NCBI GenBank assembly: GCA_030592285.1
Contig: JAUVJU010000003.1
Location: 1 to 38,716, forward strand
Direction: 5' to 3'
DNA length: 38,716 bases
Source of the DNA: Caldifarciminota bacterium
GTDB lineage: Bacteria > Hydrothermota > 32-111
Shown here: positions 16,038 through 23,175 of the stretch, piece after piece
How the letters are laid out: each line of letters starts with the position of its first letter
Numbering within the stretch: position 1 is the stretch's first letter
Notes under the pieces: model-generated
Seen by the model: only the letters and a program-made list of their open reading frames with translations
What the model was told of the DNA's origin: nothing
Database searches by the model: none
Position numbers and translations under genes: made by a program

Positions 16038-16769
16038 ATGTCAGTAAAAGATAAATTATTCAATTTTATTTCTGATTTGGGACAGGCAGATACAAGGATG
16101 ATGCAAAAACAGTTTAAGATTTCCAGGCAAATGGTAAATAGGTATATGCAATCCCTTGTTAAAGAAGGGAAAATTATTAAAACAGGTAGAACAAAGGGTT
16201 CATTCTATATATTAAAGGCAGATAATGATCCGTATCTTAAACAATTTTCCAAAATATATGAAACAAAAATGAAAATTGAAACAATTACAGGGGATTTTCT
16301 TTCAAAAGCAAATATCAAAAAGGCATGCAATAAGAATTGTTTTCCAATATTGCAATTTATATTATATGAGCTTATTACCAATATTAACAAGCATGCAAAA
16401 GCGGAATTTATTCAGCTTGAGATGGAAATAGGTGCATTGGATATTGAACTAACTGTAATTGACTCTGGGATAGGTATATTGCAATCAATAAAGGACAAAT
16501 ACCATTTTGACAATGAATCAGATGCATTATTTCATGTTAATTTACCATTTTCGGGTTTTGAATTTTCAGATAATGAGGTTGTTGCAGAGCATTTGATGAC
16601 AATAATAATGATGGCGGATCAATTTTCATTGCAATCACATCAATCATTAATGGAAAAATATGATGAATATCAATCAGGAGTATTCGAATGCGACTTCTAT
16701 AAAGGAACCCGCATTCGATTTTTAATTTCTAAAAATACGAAGAAAAAATTAGCAAAATTTATTATATGA
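16038..16769 (+). CDS. Winged-helix plus GHKL-type ATPase regulator
   Basis: 243 residues. Residues 1-60 are a winged helix (MMQKQFKISRQMVNRYMQSL as helix-turn-helix, then the wing GRTKGSFYIL). Residues about 75-235 are a histidine-kinase-like ATPase fold with an N box YELITNINKHA (110-120) and a G1 box VIDSGIGI (140-147); the end GTRIRFLI fits the last strand. There is no HisKA dimerisation helix or conserved phosphoacceptor His, so it is not a sensor kinase. Similar HTH-ATPase proteins in other bacteria carry a C-terminal DUF4325 domain, which is absent here. It could be an ATP-responsive transcription factor or an anti-sigma-like kinase fused to a DNA-binding domain. It is convergent with the next gene, 4 bp apart, and starts without a Shine-Dalgarno. 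Confidence 0.7.
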   Translation: MSVKDKLFNFISDLGQADTRMMQKQFKISRQMVNRYMQSLVKEGKIIKTGRTKGSFYILKADNDPYLKQFSKIYETKMKIETITGDFLSKANIKKACNKNCFPILQFILYELITNINKHAKAEFIQLEMEIGALDIELTVIDSGIGILQSIKDKYHFDNESDALFHVNLPFSGFEFSDNEVVAEHLMTIIMMADQFSLQSHQSLMEKYDEYQSGVFECDFYKGTRIRFLISKNTKKKLAKFII

Positions 16770-16773
16770 TCTA

Positions 16774-17376
16774 TTAATATCCGTACTTTTCCTTCACTTC
16801 ATTAATGATTTTATGATTTTCTTCAATCCTTTCAACATCAGCACTTTCTAATTTTTCTTCCAATTCTGTTAATTGCTTAAGAATTTCATCCAATTGTCTT
16901 TGATATTCTTCTTTTTCTTCCTTTGTCATTTCAACTTTATCTTTTTCTTCTAATGCCTTTTCATATCCGTTTTCCATTTGATTATATATATCTTTTGTCA
17001 TTACAACACCCTGATACTCTGCTTCAGCCATAACAATACGAGTACTTAGGGTGCCATATTCCTTAAATGACATATTTAATTCTTTTTCAAATATCTTATC
17101 TATATCCATACCAGATTTTCCTGCCTGAATAGCTGCTACAACAGGAGACATAAAATCAATATCTTCATATTTTTCACTCATTGTTTTGGCTGATTTGAAA
17201 AAGGTTTCAGCTTCATGCATAGAAACAATGATGGGTTCTTTTTCTTTAACTTCATTTGTTTTTTCAATAACCTTTGTTTCTACAGTTTCAACCGCTTTTT
17301 TCACCATTTCCTGTGGTGAATTACAAACAGTCAATAAAAGAATTGCCATTAACAACAAAATCATTAATCGTTTCAT
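16774..17376 (-). CDS. Small coiled-coil lipoprotein of unknown function
   Basis: 200 residues. An AAGGAG lies before the ATG. The lipoprotein signal is MKRLMILLLMAILLLTVC with Cys18 in a lipobox-like LTVC. The mature protein is rich in Glu, Lys and Met: a linker (VEKKAVET-like, acidic/basic) to about residue 50, a globular-looking helical middle with SFKEYGTLSTRIVMAEAEY, then a long coiled coil (about 145-195, EEYQRQLDEILKQLTELEEK). No enzyme motif is visible. The EYGTLSTRI-type middle is reminiscent of small periplasmic helical proteins found beside envelope genes, but I do not recognise a named family. It follows the UPF0316 gene on the same strand with a 26-bp gap. Confidence 0.6.
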   Translation of the reverse strand: MKRLMILLLMAILLLTVCNSPQEMVKKAVETVETKVIEKTNEVKEKEPIIVSMHEAETFFKSAKTMSEKYEDIDFMSPVVAAIQAGKSGMDIDKIFEKELNMSFKEYGTLSTRIVMAEAEYQGVVMTKDIYNQMENGYEKALEEKDKVEMTKEEKEEYQRQLDEILKQLTELEEKLESADVERIEENHKIINEVKEKYGY

Positions 17377-17402
17377 TTTAGTCTCCTTTTGATAAATGTT
17401 TT

Positions 17403-17987
17403 CTATTTTCTTTTCTGATTTTTTATTCTCCTTCTACTGATAAAATCAATTTCTCTAATAGGAGGGAAGATCCCTTTTGAAACAAATCTGACATCTTCTA
17501 TTGTATAAAAAGCATTTGGATTAAACTGCTCAATGCTTTCAATAAAATGATTTAGATTTTTTCTTCTGATTATTGAGTATAAAATATTAACCTTTCCCTG
17601 GGACCCCTCTGCATCAATGCTGGTAATGCCATAATCCTTTGAGCGTAGAAAATTTATTAGTTCATTAGCGTTTTTTTGAGTAATAATCCGAACAATATAG
17701 ATACCCATTTTTAGCTTTTGTTCAATTATAATACCAAGATAATTTCCTGCAGCAAAACCCCCTGCATAAGCAATATAGCACATAACATTATCCAAATGCT
17801 GCATTATCTGACCAATGGCAATAAGCCAGATAAGTACTTCAAAAAAACCAAGAAGTGGAGCTAAATATTTCATTCCCCTTGAAACAAAAATTATTCTTAA
17901 TGTTCCAATAGATACATCAAGGATCCGTGCAATAAAAATCAGTAATGGTAAAATTACCCAAACAAATACAGATGAATTAATAAACAT
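17403..17987 (-). CDS. UPF0316 / DUF2179-type membrane protein
   Basis: 194 residues. The N-terminal half has about three membrane spans (residues 7-28, 38-62 and 66-88) with the family pattern ARILDVSIGTLRIIFVSRGMKYLAPLLGF, split here only by its length. The C-terminal half is a soluble alpha/beta domain of the DUF2179 kind (GIYIVRIITQKNANELINFL, YGITSIDAEGSQGKVNILY). The family is uncharacterised; related C-terminal domains occur in YitT-like proteins. The start is an ATG 5 nt after the stop of the NifX-like gene, without a strong Shine-Dalgarno, so coupled translation is likely. Confidence 0.8.
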   Translation of the reverse strand: MFINSSVFVWVILPLLIFIARILDVSIGTLRIIFVSRGMKYLAPLLGFFEVLIWLIAIGQIMQHLDNVMCYIAYAGGFAAGNYLGIIIEQKLKMGIYIVRIITQKNANELINFLRSKDYGITSIDAEGSQGKVNILYSIIRRKNLNHFIESIEQFNPNAFYTIEDVRFVSKGIFPPIREIDFISRRRIKNQKRK

Positions 17988-17992
17988 AAAAA

Positions 17993-18358
17993 TTATTTAT
18001 CTGTATGTTTTTCTTTGGGTGTATAATCCTTGTCTTTAAGGGATTCCTTTTCCAATGATTCCATAATTTCTTCAATATTGCCTTCAGCTCCCTTAATAAC
18101 ATCAATGCCAAATTGCTGGAAAAATCCGATTGCTCTACCGCCCACTCCCCTTACAATAAGTTTATTTACTTTTTTATTTGCAAGATAACGGGGTATATCT
18201 CCGGGACCATGACCTTCAAGAGGGTTTTTTTCAATACTAATTTCGTATTTTCCTTTTTCATCAATTTCAATATATGCAAAATGCGGTGCATGACCAAAGT
18301 GTTCACTAATAACTGATTTCTTTCCTTCATTTGTTAATACAGGAATTGCAATTTTCAT
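17993..18358 (-). CDS. NifX/NifB-type dinitrogenase iron-molybdenum cofactor domain protein
   Basis: 121 residues. The fold is the small alpha/beta domain that binds metal-sulfur cofactors in NifX, NafY and the NifB tail. Seen are MKIAIPVL, SEHFGHAPHFAYIEID, the loop NPLEGHGPGDIPRYL, and GVGGRAIGFFQQFGIDVIKGAEG. No other nitrogenase gene is in the window, and free-standing members are common in anaerobes as metal-cluster-binding proteins, so nitrogen fixation is not implied. The ribosome binding site GGAGG is strong. It lies between bioY and the UPF0316 gene on the minus strand. The Lys-rich tail is variable in the family. Confidence 0.85.
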   Translation of the reverse strand: MKIAIPVLTNEGKKSVISEHFGHAPHFAYIEIDEKGKYEISIEKNPLEGHGPGDIPRYLANKKVNKLIVRGVGGRAIGFFQQFGIDVIKGAEGNIEEIMESLEKESLKDKDYTPKEKHTDK

Positions 18359-18401
18359 TATACCTCCTTTAAATCTTTATTAATAGATTAAACCAATTAA
18401 A

Positions 18402-18989
18402 TTATAAGTCAATAGATGACTTCTTTATTGCCCATATAACAGAAGAGGCAATAATGATTTTTATAATATCACCTGCAATAAATGGGAAAAAAGCCATTTG
18501 AAGTAAAGTAAAGAATTTTGGTATTGAACTCAGCATATTTGTAAAAATGCCAAGCTGAATAACTCCGGGAATATATATGCAGGAAAAATTTATAAGAGCT
18601 AATAAAACAATTGTTCTTACATATGATAATCTCATATTCTTTAATTTACCAGCTAAAAAAGCTGTCATTGTAAATCCAATTAAATAACCGCCCGTTGGTC
18701 CGAATATTGCCATAATGCCGGGATTGTTTACACTGAACAGTGAAAAAATAAAAGTGCCGGCAAATAAATATATGATCTGTGCTCCCATGCCCCACAAAGA
18801 ACCAAGCATTAATCCGGACAAAAGTACTGCAAATGTTTGAAGCGTAATGGGTACAGGAGTAAATGGCAGATATATCCTTGCCTGAGCAGAAAGAGCTGTT
18901 ATGCCCGCAAACAATATTGCCCCAAGCATTTTTTTTATTAAACTATTTGTGTTTATTGAAATAATGGTCTTTCTTACAATTGATATCAT
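18402..18989 (-). CDS. bioY: BioY biotin transporter, ECF-type S component
   Basis: 195 residues with about six membrane spans. Family motifs are QARIYLPFTPVPITLQTFAV near the first loop, MLGSLWGMGAQIIYL, GPTGGYLIGF and a late FFPFIAGDIIK. It binds biotin in the inner membrane; the energising EcfA/EcfT genes are not in the window, so it must share an ECF module encoded elsewhere or act alone. The ATG has an AAGGAG. A promoter-like pair lies upstream; no BirA-type palindrome was recognised. Confidence 0.92.
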   Translation of the reverse strand: MISIVRKTIISINTNSLIKKMLGAILFAGITALSAQARIYLPFTPVPITLQTFAVLLSGLMLGSLWGMGAQIIYLFAGTFIFSLFSVNNPGIMAIFGPTGGYLIGFTMTAFLAGKLKNMRLSYVRTIVLLALINFSCIYIPGVIQLGIFTNMLSSIPKFFTLLQMAFFPFIAGDIIKIIIASSVIWAIKKSSIDL

Positions 18990-19013
18990 TTATATTCTCC
19001 TTGTTTTATATTC

Positions 19014-19041
19014 TTAATAGCATTTTTTAAAAATAAGTCAA
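19014..19041 (-). promoter_or_regulatory. Possible bioY promoter
   Basis: On the minus strand TTGACT (19041-19036), a 16-bp spacer and TATTAA (19019-19014), 24 bp before the bioY ATG at 18989. Confidence 0.4.
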
Positions 19042-19088
19042 TAGAGAAAGCAATATTGTATTTATAGGAAACTATTGTTTTTCATATA

Positions 19089-19154
19089 TACAAATTTGCA
19101 AAGTATTGAAAAAAAGTACCGTACAAATTTGCAAAGCATTGAAAAAAAGTACTT
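19089..19154. repeat. Two tandem copies of a 33-bp repeat upstream of the DUF4143 ATPase gene
   Basis: Copies at 19089-19121 and 19122-19154 both begin TACAAATTTGCAAAG and continue ATTGAAAAAAAGTAC, differing at one internal base and in the last two. They lie directly before, and at the last two bases overlap, the TTGACA of the ATPase promoter. They could be operators or a replication-slippage product. Confidence 0.6.
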
Positions 19155-19180
19155 GACAATAAGGAGATAATTGATAAAAT
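19153..19180 (+). promoter_or_regulatory. Promoter for the DUF4143 ATPase gene, leaderless arrangement
   Basis: TTGACA (19153-19158), a 16-bp spacer and TAAAAT (19175-19180), then six nt to the ATG at 19187. An AAGGAG at 19161-19166 lies inside the spacer, 20 nt before the ATG, and would not be in the transcript. Confidence 0.45.
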
Positions 19181-19186
19181 TTATTT

Positions 19187-20383
19187 ATGAATAGAAAAAC
19201 ATATATTACATTATGGAAGGAAATAAACAAAGACGGTAAACCAATATTGATTATAGGACCAAGGCAGGTAGGAAAAACCACTCTTGCAAATCAGATTAGT
19301 AAGAAATATAAAAATTCATTTTACTATAATTATGATGAGTATCCTTTAAAAGTATTAAACAAGCCATATTTTTATGAGGAATTGAATAGAAGGGATTCAT
19401 CAAAACCACTAATTATATTTGATGAAATACACAAATTCTATAAATGGAAATCATATATAAAGGGTGTTTATGATAAAGATTCTTCCAAATATGATTTTAT
19501 TCTTACTGGAAGCGGGAGAATGGATTTGTATCAAAAGGGAGGAGATGCACTTACAGGACGAAAAAACAATTTATATCTTTTTCCATTTACATTAAGTGAA
19601 TTTTGTAAAAGAAGAAAAGTAGAAGGATTTTTATATGATCCTATGAATTTTATTAATTACAGCAAAAATAAAGAATCATATAAATTAATGAATATTTTTC
19701 TAGATATTTCTCCTTTCCCGGAGCCATTTTTAAAAAACAATAAAAGATTTTATAGAAGATGGAAAAAAGATTACAGAACACAATTAGTAAGGCAGGATAT
19801 AAGAGATGCTAGCAATATAATGGATATAATTAAACTAGAAAATCTGCTGTTATATATTCCTGAAAATGTATCATCAAATCTTTCATATCTTTCATGTGCT
19901 AAAATGCTTGAGGTCTCACCAAATACAATAAAGAAATGGCTATATCATTTGTCATCTTTTTTTCTTATATTTAGCATTATGCCTTACACAAAAACATCAA
20001 AAGCACTTCTGAAAGAAAAAAAATATTATATGTATGATTATGGGGTTGTAAATAATTTAGGTGCTAAATTTGAAAACATGATTGCTCTTGAATTATTAAG
20101 ATTAATTAACAATTTGAATGACTTGGGAGTTGATAATTTTGAGTTAAGATATATTAAAAATAGATTAGGAGAAGAAGTTGATTTTATTATACTTAAAAAT
20201 AATACCCCATTTTTATTAATAGAAGCAAAATATAATAATGATAATTTCAGTAAAACATTGTTAAAGTTTAGTGAAATATTTAATATAGCTGGAATTCAAT
20301 TAACAAATAAAAAAAATATTTATAGATTGAAAAACAAATGTGTACTTGTAAGTGCAAATAATTTTCTTTCTTCTTTGCCTTAA
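19187..20383 (+). CDS. AAA-family ATPase with C-terminal DUF4143/nuclease-like domain
   Basis: 398 residues. Walker A GPRQVGKTT (24-32), Walker B LIIFDEIHKF (75-84) and a sensor-like LTGSGRMDLYQKGGDALTGR. The stretch LYLFPFTLSEF is diagnostic of the AAA_14/DUF4143 ATPases. A winged-helix middle (KMLEVSPNTIKKWLYHLSSF) is followed by a restriction-endonuclease-like end with GEEVDFII and LLIEAKYNN, matching the PD-(D/E)xK skeleton. These proteins are very common and of unknown role; they often spread by transfer. It is a single gene with its own leaderless-type promoter, downstream of a 33-bp tandem repeat. Confidence 0.85.
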   Translation: MNRKTYITLWKEINKDGKPILIIGPRQVGKTTLANQISKKYKNSFYYNYDEYPLKVLNKPYFYEELNRRDSSKPLIIFDEIHKFYKWKSYIKGVYDKDSSKYDFILTGSGRMDLYQKGGDALTGRKNNLYLFPFTLSEFCKRRKVEGFLYDPMNFINYSKNKESYKLMNIFLDISPFPEPFLKNNKRFYRRWKKDYRTQLVRQDIRDASNIMDIIKLENLLLYIPENVSSNLSYLSCAKMLEVSPNTIKKWLYHLSSFFLIFSIMPYTKTSKALLKEKKYYMYDYGVVNNLGAKFENMIALELLRLINNLNDLGVDNFELRYIKNRLGEEVDFIILKNNTPFLLIEAKYNNDNFSKTLLKFSEIFNIAGIQLTNKKNIYRLKNKCVLVSANNFLSSLP

Positions 20384-20637
20384 TGTAAAAATGCTATAAT
20401 TTTTTCATATTTAATGTGGAATAAGAAATATATACTTGAGGGACTATTATTCTTATCGGTTTTAAAAGTTAAATTGCAACGGAACTCATCTTACCGTCAT
20501 TATTAGGATGTTCTATTGTTGTGCTATTTACAACATAGACTTTTTGCCGGAAAAGAAGGGTTCATTTGTTATTAAAGTGAATACCATTGAATATGTAGAA
20601 AGAACCCAGCATTTTACATTTTTTTGGATTTTGGAGG
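20384..20637. other. Intergenic stretch without recognised content
   Basis: Between the ATPase gene and the Rrf2 promoter. A 60-codon plus-strand frame at 20508-20690 shows no family resemblance, no Shine-Dalgarno, and runs through the next promoter and operator, so it is not called. The sequence is less A-rich than usual spacers and might be a decayed gene or insertion sequence, but I could not recognise one. No tRNA cloverleaf was seen. Confidence 0.4.
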
Positions 20638-20702
20638 TTGACAAAAAAGAAAAAGCAAATATATTATCATTAGTTCTACCAATTCAATAGAACAAGTAGA
20701 AC
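20638..20702 (+). promoter_or_regulatory. Promoter and candidate operator of the iscR-like operon
   Basis: TTGACA (20638-20643) with TATATT at 20660-20665 (16-bp spacer). Right after the -10 box, at the expected transcription start, lies an inverted repeat GTTCTA (20673-20678) / TAGAAC (20688-20693), and a further GTAGAAC at 20696-20702. Position and symmetry suit autorepression by the Rrf2-type regulator encoded 12 bp downstream. Confidence 0.5.
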
Positions 20703-20714
20703 AAAGGAGAAATA

Positions 20715-21125
20715 ATGAAATTATCAACAAGAGCAAGATATGGATTAAGAGCAATGATCGTATTAGCAGAGAATTTTGATAAAAAACCTGTATTATTAAA
20801 GGAAATTGCTAAAGAAGAGGGTTTATCAATGAAATATCTTGATCATATTCTAAGACCATTAAAAGCAAAAAATCTTGTAAGACGCGTTCATAATGGATAT
20901 GTGCTTACAAAAAAGCCAAGGAATATATCATCATATGAAATTATTTCAACACTTGAAGGAGATAATTATCCTGTTGAATGTGCTATGCATCCTGAAAATT
21001 GTGATAAATCAAAACAATGTGTAACACGGGATTTATGGAAAAAGATCAATGATTCATATATAGAGATTCTATCAAAAAGTACTCTTGCCGATTTCATTAA
21101 TAAAAAAGGAGAGAAAAATGGATAA
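20715..21125 (+). CDS. iscR: Rrf2-family (IscR-like) iron-sulfur responsive regulator
   Basis: 136 residues with an ACAAAGGAG before the ATG. The N-terminus MKLSTRARYGLRAMIVLAEN and the winged helix LKEIAKEEGLSMKYLDHILRPLKAK are the Rrf2 signature. Three cysteines (C89, C96, C102; VECAMHPENCDKSKQC) with C-x6-C-x5-C spacing match the 2Fe-2S ligand region of IscR. It would sense cluster status and control the iscS-iscU genes that follow, including itself. It overlaps the next gene by 8 bp. Confidence 0.88.
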   Translation: MKLSTRARYGLRAMIVLAENFDKKPVLLKEIAKEEGLSMKYLDHILRPLKAKNLVRRVHNGYVLTKKPRNISSYEIISTLEGDNYPVECAMHPENCDKSKQCVTRDLWKKINDSYIEILSKSTLADFINKKGEKNG

Positions 21126-22278
21126 AATATATTTTGATAATAGTTCCAGTACAAGAATGGATGAAAGAGTATTAGCAGAAATGGAACCATATCTATTTGA
21201 TTCATATGCTACCCCTACAAGTGATTTTGGCTATTCAATGGGAACAGATGCAAAGGATGCATTAAGGATATCGCGTGAAACTATTGCTAAAAGCATTAAT
21301 GCATTAACCAAGGAAATTGTATTTACTTCGGGATTTACAGAATCCAATAATTTGGCAATAAAAGGCATTCTTAAAAAACTAAAAAATAAAAAACACATAA
21401 TAATTTCCACAATTGAAGATTTTTCTATTCTCAATACTGTGAAAATGCTTGAAAAAGATGGATACAAAGTAACATATATTGGTGTTGATGAATATGGCTT
21501 ATTAAATATTAATGAATTGAAGAATGCCTTAAGGGATGATACAGCTATTGTTTCCATTCAGACAGCTAATCAGGAAATAGGTACATTGCAGAACATTAAA
21601 GAGATTGCAGAAATTGTTAAGAAAAAAAACATTCTTCTCCATACAGATGCCACACATGCATTTATGAGAATTCCTATTAATGTAAAGGAATGGAATCTTG
21701 ATTTAATGACCATTGATGCATATACAATTCATGGTCCCAGAGGGATTGGTGCCTTATATATAAAAAAAGGAACACCCATTAAAAAAATCATGGATGGCGG
21801 TTATCAGGAATTTGATAAAAGAGCAGGTCCGGAAAATATTCCATCTGCTGTTGGTTTTGCAAAAGCTGTAAAATTAGTTACTAAGGATGAAAATATTGAA
21901 TTAGAAAAGATGAGGGATTATATAATTAAAAGAATTATAAATGAAATCCCTGATACAATAATAAATGGTCATCCAACAAAAAGAATTCCTCACAATGCAA
22001 ATATAACATTTCATTATGTTGAGGGTGAATCAATCACACTTCATCTTGATATGAGAGGGATTGCCGTAAGTACAGGATCAGCATGTTTTAGCAAATCGCT
22101 TGAGGCAAGTCATGTTATTCTTGGAATTGGTGGAGATCATGAAAGAGCACATGGATCAGTAAGATTTACATTTGGTAGATTCAATACAAAGAAGGAGATT
22201 GATGAAACCGTCTTGGCATTAAAAGAAATCATTGAAATATTAAGAAAGATCAGTCCAATAAAAAAAGCGGAGGCATAA
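21118..22278 (+). CDS. IscS/NifS-family protein lacking the PLP-binding lysine
   Basis: 386 residues from the ATG at 21118, preceded by AAAGGAG; an alternative further upstream would overlap iscR by more. The fold and length are those of cysteine desulfurases (YFDNSSSTR, TSGFTESNNLAIKGI, a GPRGIGALYIKKG region, GSACFSKSLEASHVILGIG, RFTFGRF). Key residues are changed: where the family has S/A-H-K-x-x-G-P, this protein has A-Y202-T203-I-H-G-P, so the Schiff-base lysine is Thr and its neighbour His is Tyr. The PLP-stacking His of the 'EH' motif is Asp101 (TIED). The mobile-loop cysteine C323 is kept. Desulfurase activity by the usual PLP route is therefore doubtful. The stop abuts the iscU-like start. 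Confidence 0.9.
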   Translation: MDKIYFDNSSSTRMDERVLAEMEPYLFDSYATPTSDFGYSMGTDAKDALRISRETIAKSINALTKEIVFTSGFTESNNLAIKGILKKLKNKKHIIISTIEDFSILNTVKMLEKDGYKVTYIGVDEYGLLNINELKNALRDDTAIVSIQTANQEIGTLQNIKEIAEIVKKKNILLHTDATHAFMRIPINVKEWNLDLMTIDAYTIHGPRGIGALYIKKGTPIKKIMDGGYQEFDKRAGPENIPSAVGFAKAVKLVTKDENIELEKMRDYIIKRIINEIPDTIINGHPTKRIPHNANITFHYVEGESITLHLDMRGIAVSTGSACFSKSLEASHVILGIGGDHERAHGSVRFTFGRFNTKKEIDETVLALKEIIEILRKISPIKKAEA

Positions 22279-22914
22279 ATGAGCTTACCATATTCAGAAA
22301 AGGTAATTGAACATTTTAAACATCCAAGAAATGTTGGGAAAATAGACAATCCAGACGGAAAGGCAATAGAAGGCAGTGCTGCATGTGGAGATATGGTTGC
22401 AGTGTATATTAAGGTTGATAAGGATTCAAAAAGGATTGAGAATATTAAATTCCAATCATATGGATGTGCATCAAATATTGCAACAGGATCTATTGTTACA
22501 GAGCTTGCAAAGGGAAAAACAATTGATGAGGCAAAAGATATATCATGGCAGCAGGCAGCAGATGAACTGGGTGGATTACCTCCAATAAAACAACATTGTT
22601 CAGTACTTGCAGTTGATGGATTAAGGGCAGCCATTAATAATTATGAAGAGAAAAATGGGCTTATTAAGAATAAAAAAGCTACTACAATTGAAATCATTAA
22701 TAAGCGATTAAAACATGTAATGAACCCTATTACAGGATTGGATGTAGTAAAAACAAATTTAATAAAGAAGGTAGAATTAATAAATAAAGAAATAATTGTA
22801 ATTATGGATATTCCTTCAAATCATCAATTTGCAAATTCTCTAAAAGAAGACATTGTTGAAAAACTGGAAGCACTTTGGGATATTGAAAGAGTAAAAGTAG
22901 AATTTACAGAATAA
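22279..22914 (+). CDS. IscU scaffold fused to a MIP18/DUF59 (SufT-like) domain
   Basis: 211 residues. Residues 1-128 are a complete IscU-type scaffold: three cluster cysteines C36 (SAACGD), C63 (YGCASN) and C107 (KQHCSVLA), the Asp38 of the ACGD motif and H106. Residues about 135-211 do not resemble the NifU NFU domain; they fit DUF59/MIP18: TTIEIINKRLKHVMNPITGLDVV, here cited in part as KHVMNPITGLDVV, then NLIKKVEL, EIIVIMDIPS, and EKLEALWDIERVKVEF. The cysteine often found in SufT-like proteins after the 'T.P' strand is absent (IPSNHQF). The gene starts immediately after the iscS-like stop. It probably builds 2Fe-2S or 4Fe-4S clusters and passes them on within one polypeptide. Confidence 0.85.
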   Translation: MSLPYSEKVIEHFKHPRNVGKIDNPDGKAIEGSAACGDMVAVYIKVDKDSKRIENIKFQSYGCASNIATGSIVTELAKGKTIDEAKDISWQQAADELGGLPPIKQHCSVLAVDGLRAAINNYEEKNGLIKNKKATTIEIINKRLKHVMNPITGLDVVKTNLIKKVELINKEIIVIMDIPSNHQFANSLKEDIVEKLEALWDIERVKVEFTE

Positions 22915-23067
22915 GTAATACAAATCATACTAAATGTTTTTAAAGAAACATGTTTTTTGCTTTTAGAAATGTCACCATATGTACTATTTGGTTTTCTTAT
23001 TGCAGGACCTGCAACAAATACAGCAACAATTTCATTTATATATGGAAAATTTGGAAAAAATATTTAA
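22915..23067 (+). pseudogene. Internally deleted remnant of a DUF318/SO_0444-type permease gene
   Basis: Directly after the iscU stop an open frame without a good start runs to the TAA at 23065-23067. It encodes an N-terminal piece ending LLLEMSPYVLFGFLIAG that continues without a break into GPATNTATISFIYGKFGKN. In the intact permease family (YraQ/SO_0444-like, about 300 or more residues) these are the first membrane segment and a later 'GPATNAATI' motif that lie far apart. The junction falls at GCAGGA, consistent with an in-frame deletion. The first ATG is at 22969 with no Shine-Dalgarno. The missing part and the short length mean it cannot transport. The homology is by memory of the motifs. 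Confidence 0.65.
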
Positions 23068-23094
23068 CAATAGATTTAAGAGATACTATTGCTG

Positions 23095-23123
23095 TTGACT
23101 AAGAATGGTAACATATTTATAAT
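23095..23123 (+). promoter_or_regulatory. Strong promoter-like pair before the DUF72 gene
   Basis: TTGACT (23095-23100), a 17-bp spacer and a perfect TATAAT (23118-23123). The start is expected near 23130, giving a 45-nt leader to the ATG at 23176 without a clear Shine-Dalgarno. Confidence 0.6.
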
Positions 23124-23175
23124 ATATTTATGAATAATGAAATAAATTCTAAAAAATCGTTAAAATAAGCATAAA

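Noticed and set aside
17993-18358. Nitrogen fixation role for the NifX-like protein
   Set aside because: No nitrogenase or NifB/E/N gene is in the window, and stand-alone members are common in non-fixing anaerobes.
20508-20690. 60-codon plus-strand frame before the Rrf2 gene
   Set aside because: It has no family resemblance or ribosome binding site and runs through the likely promoter and operator of the next operon.
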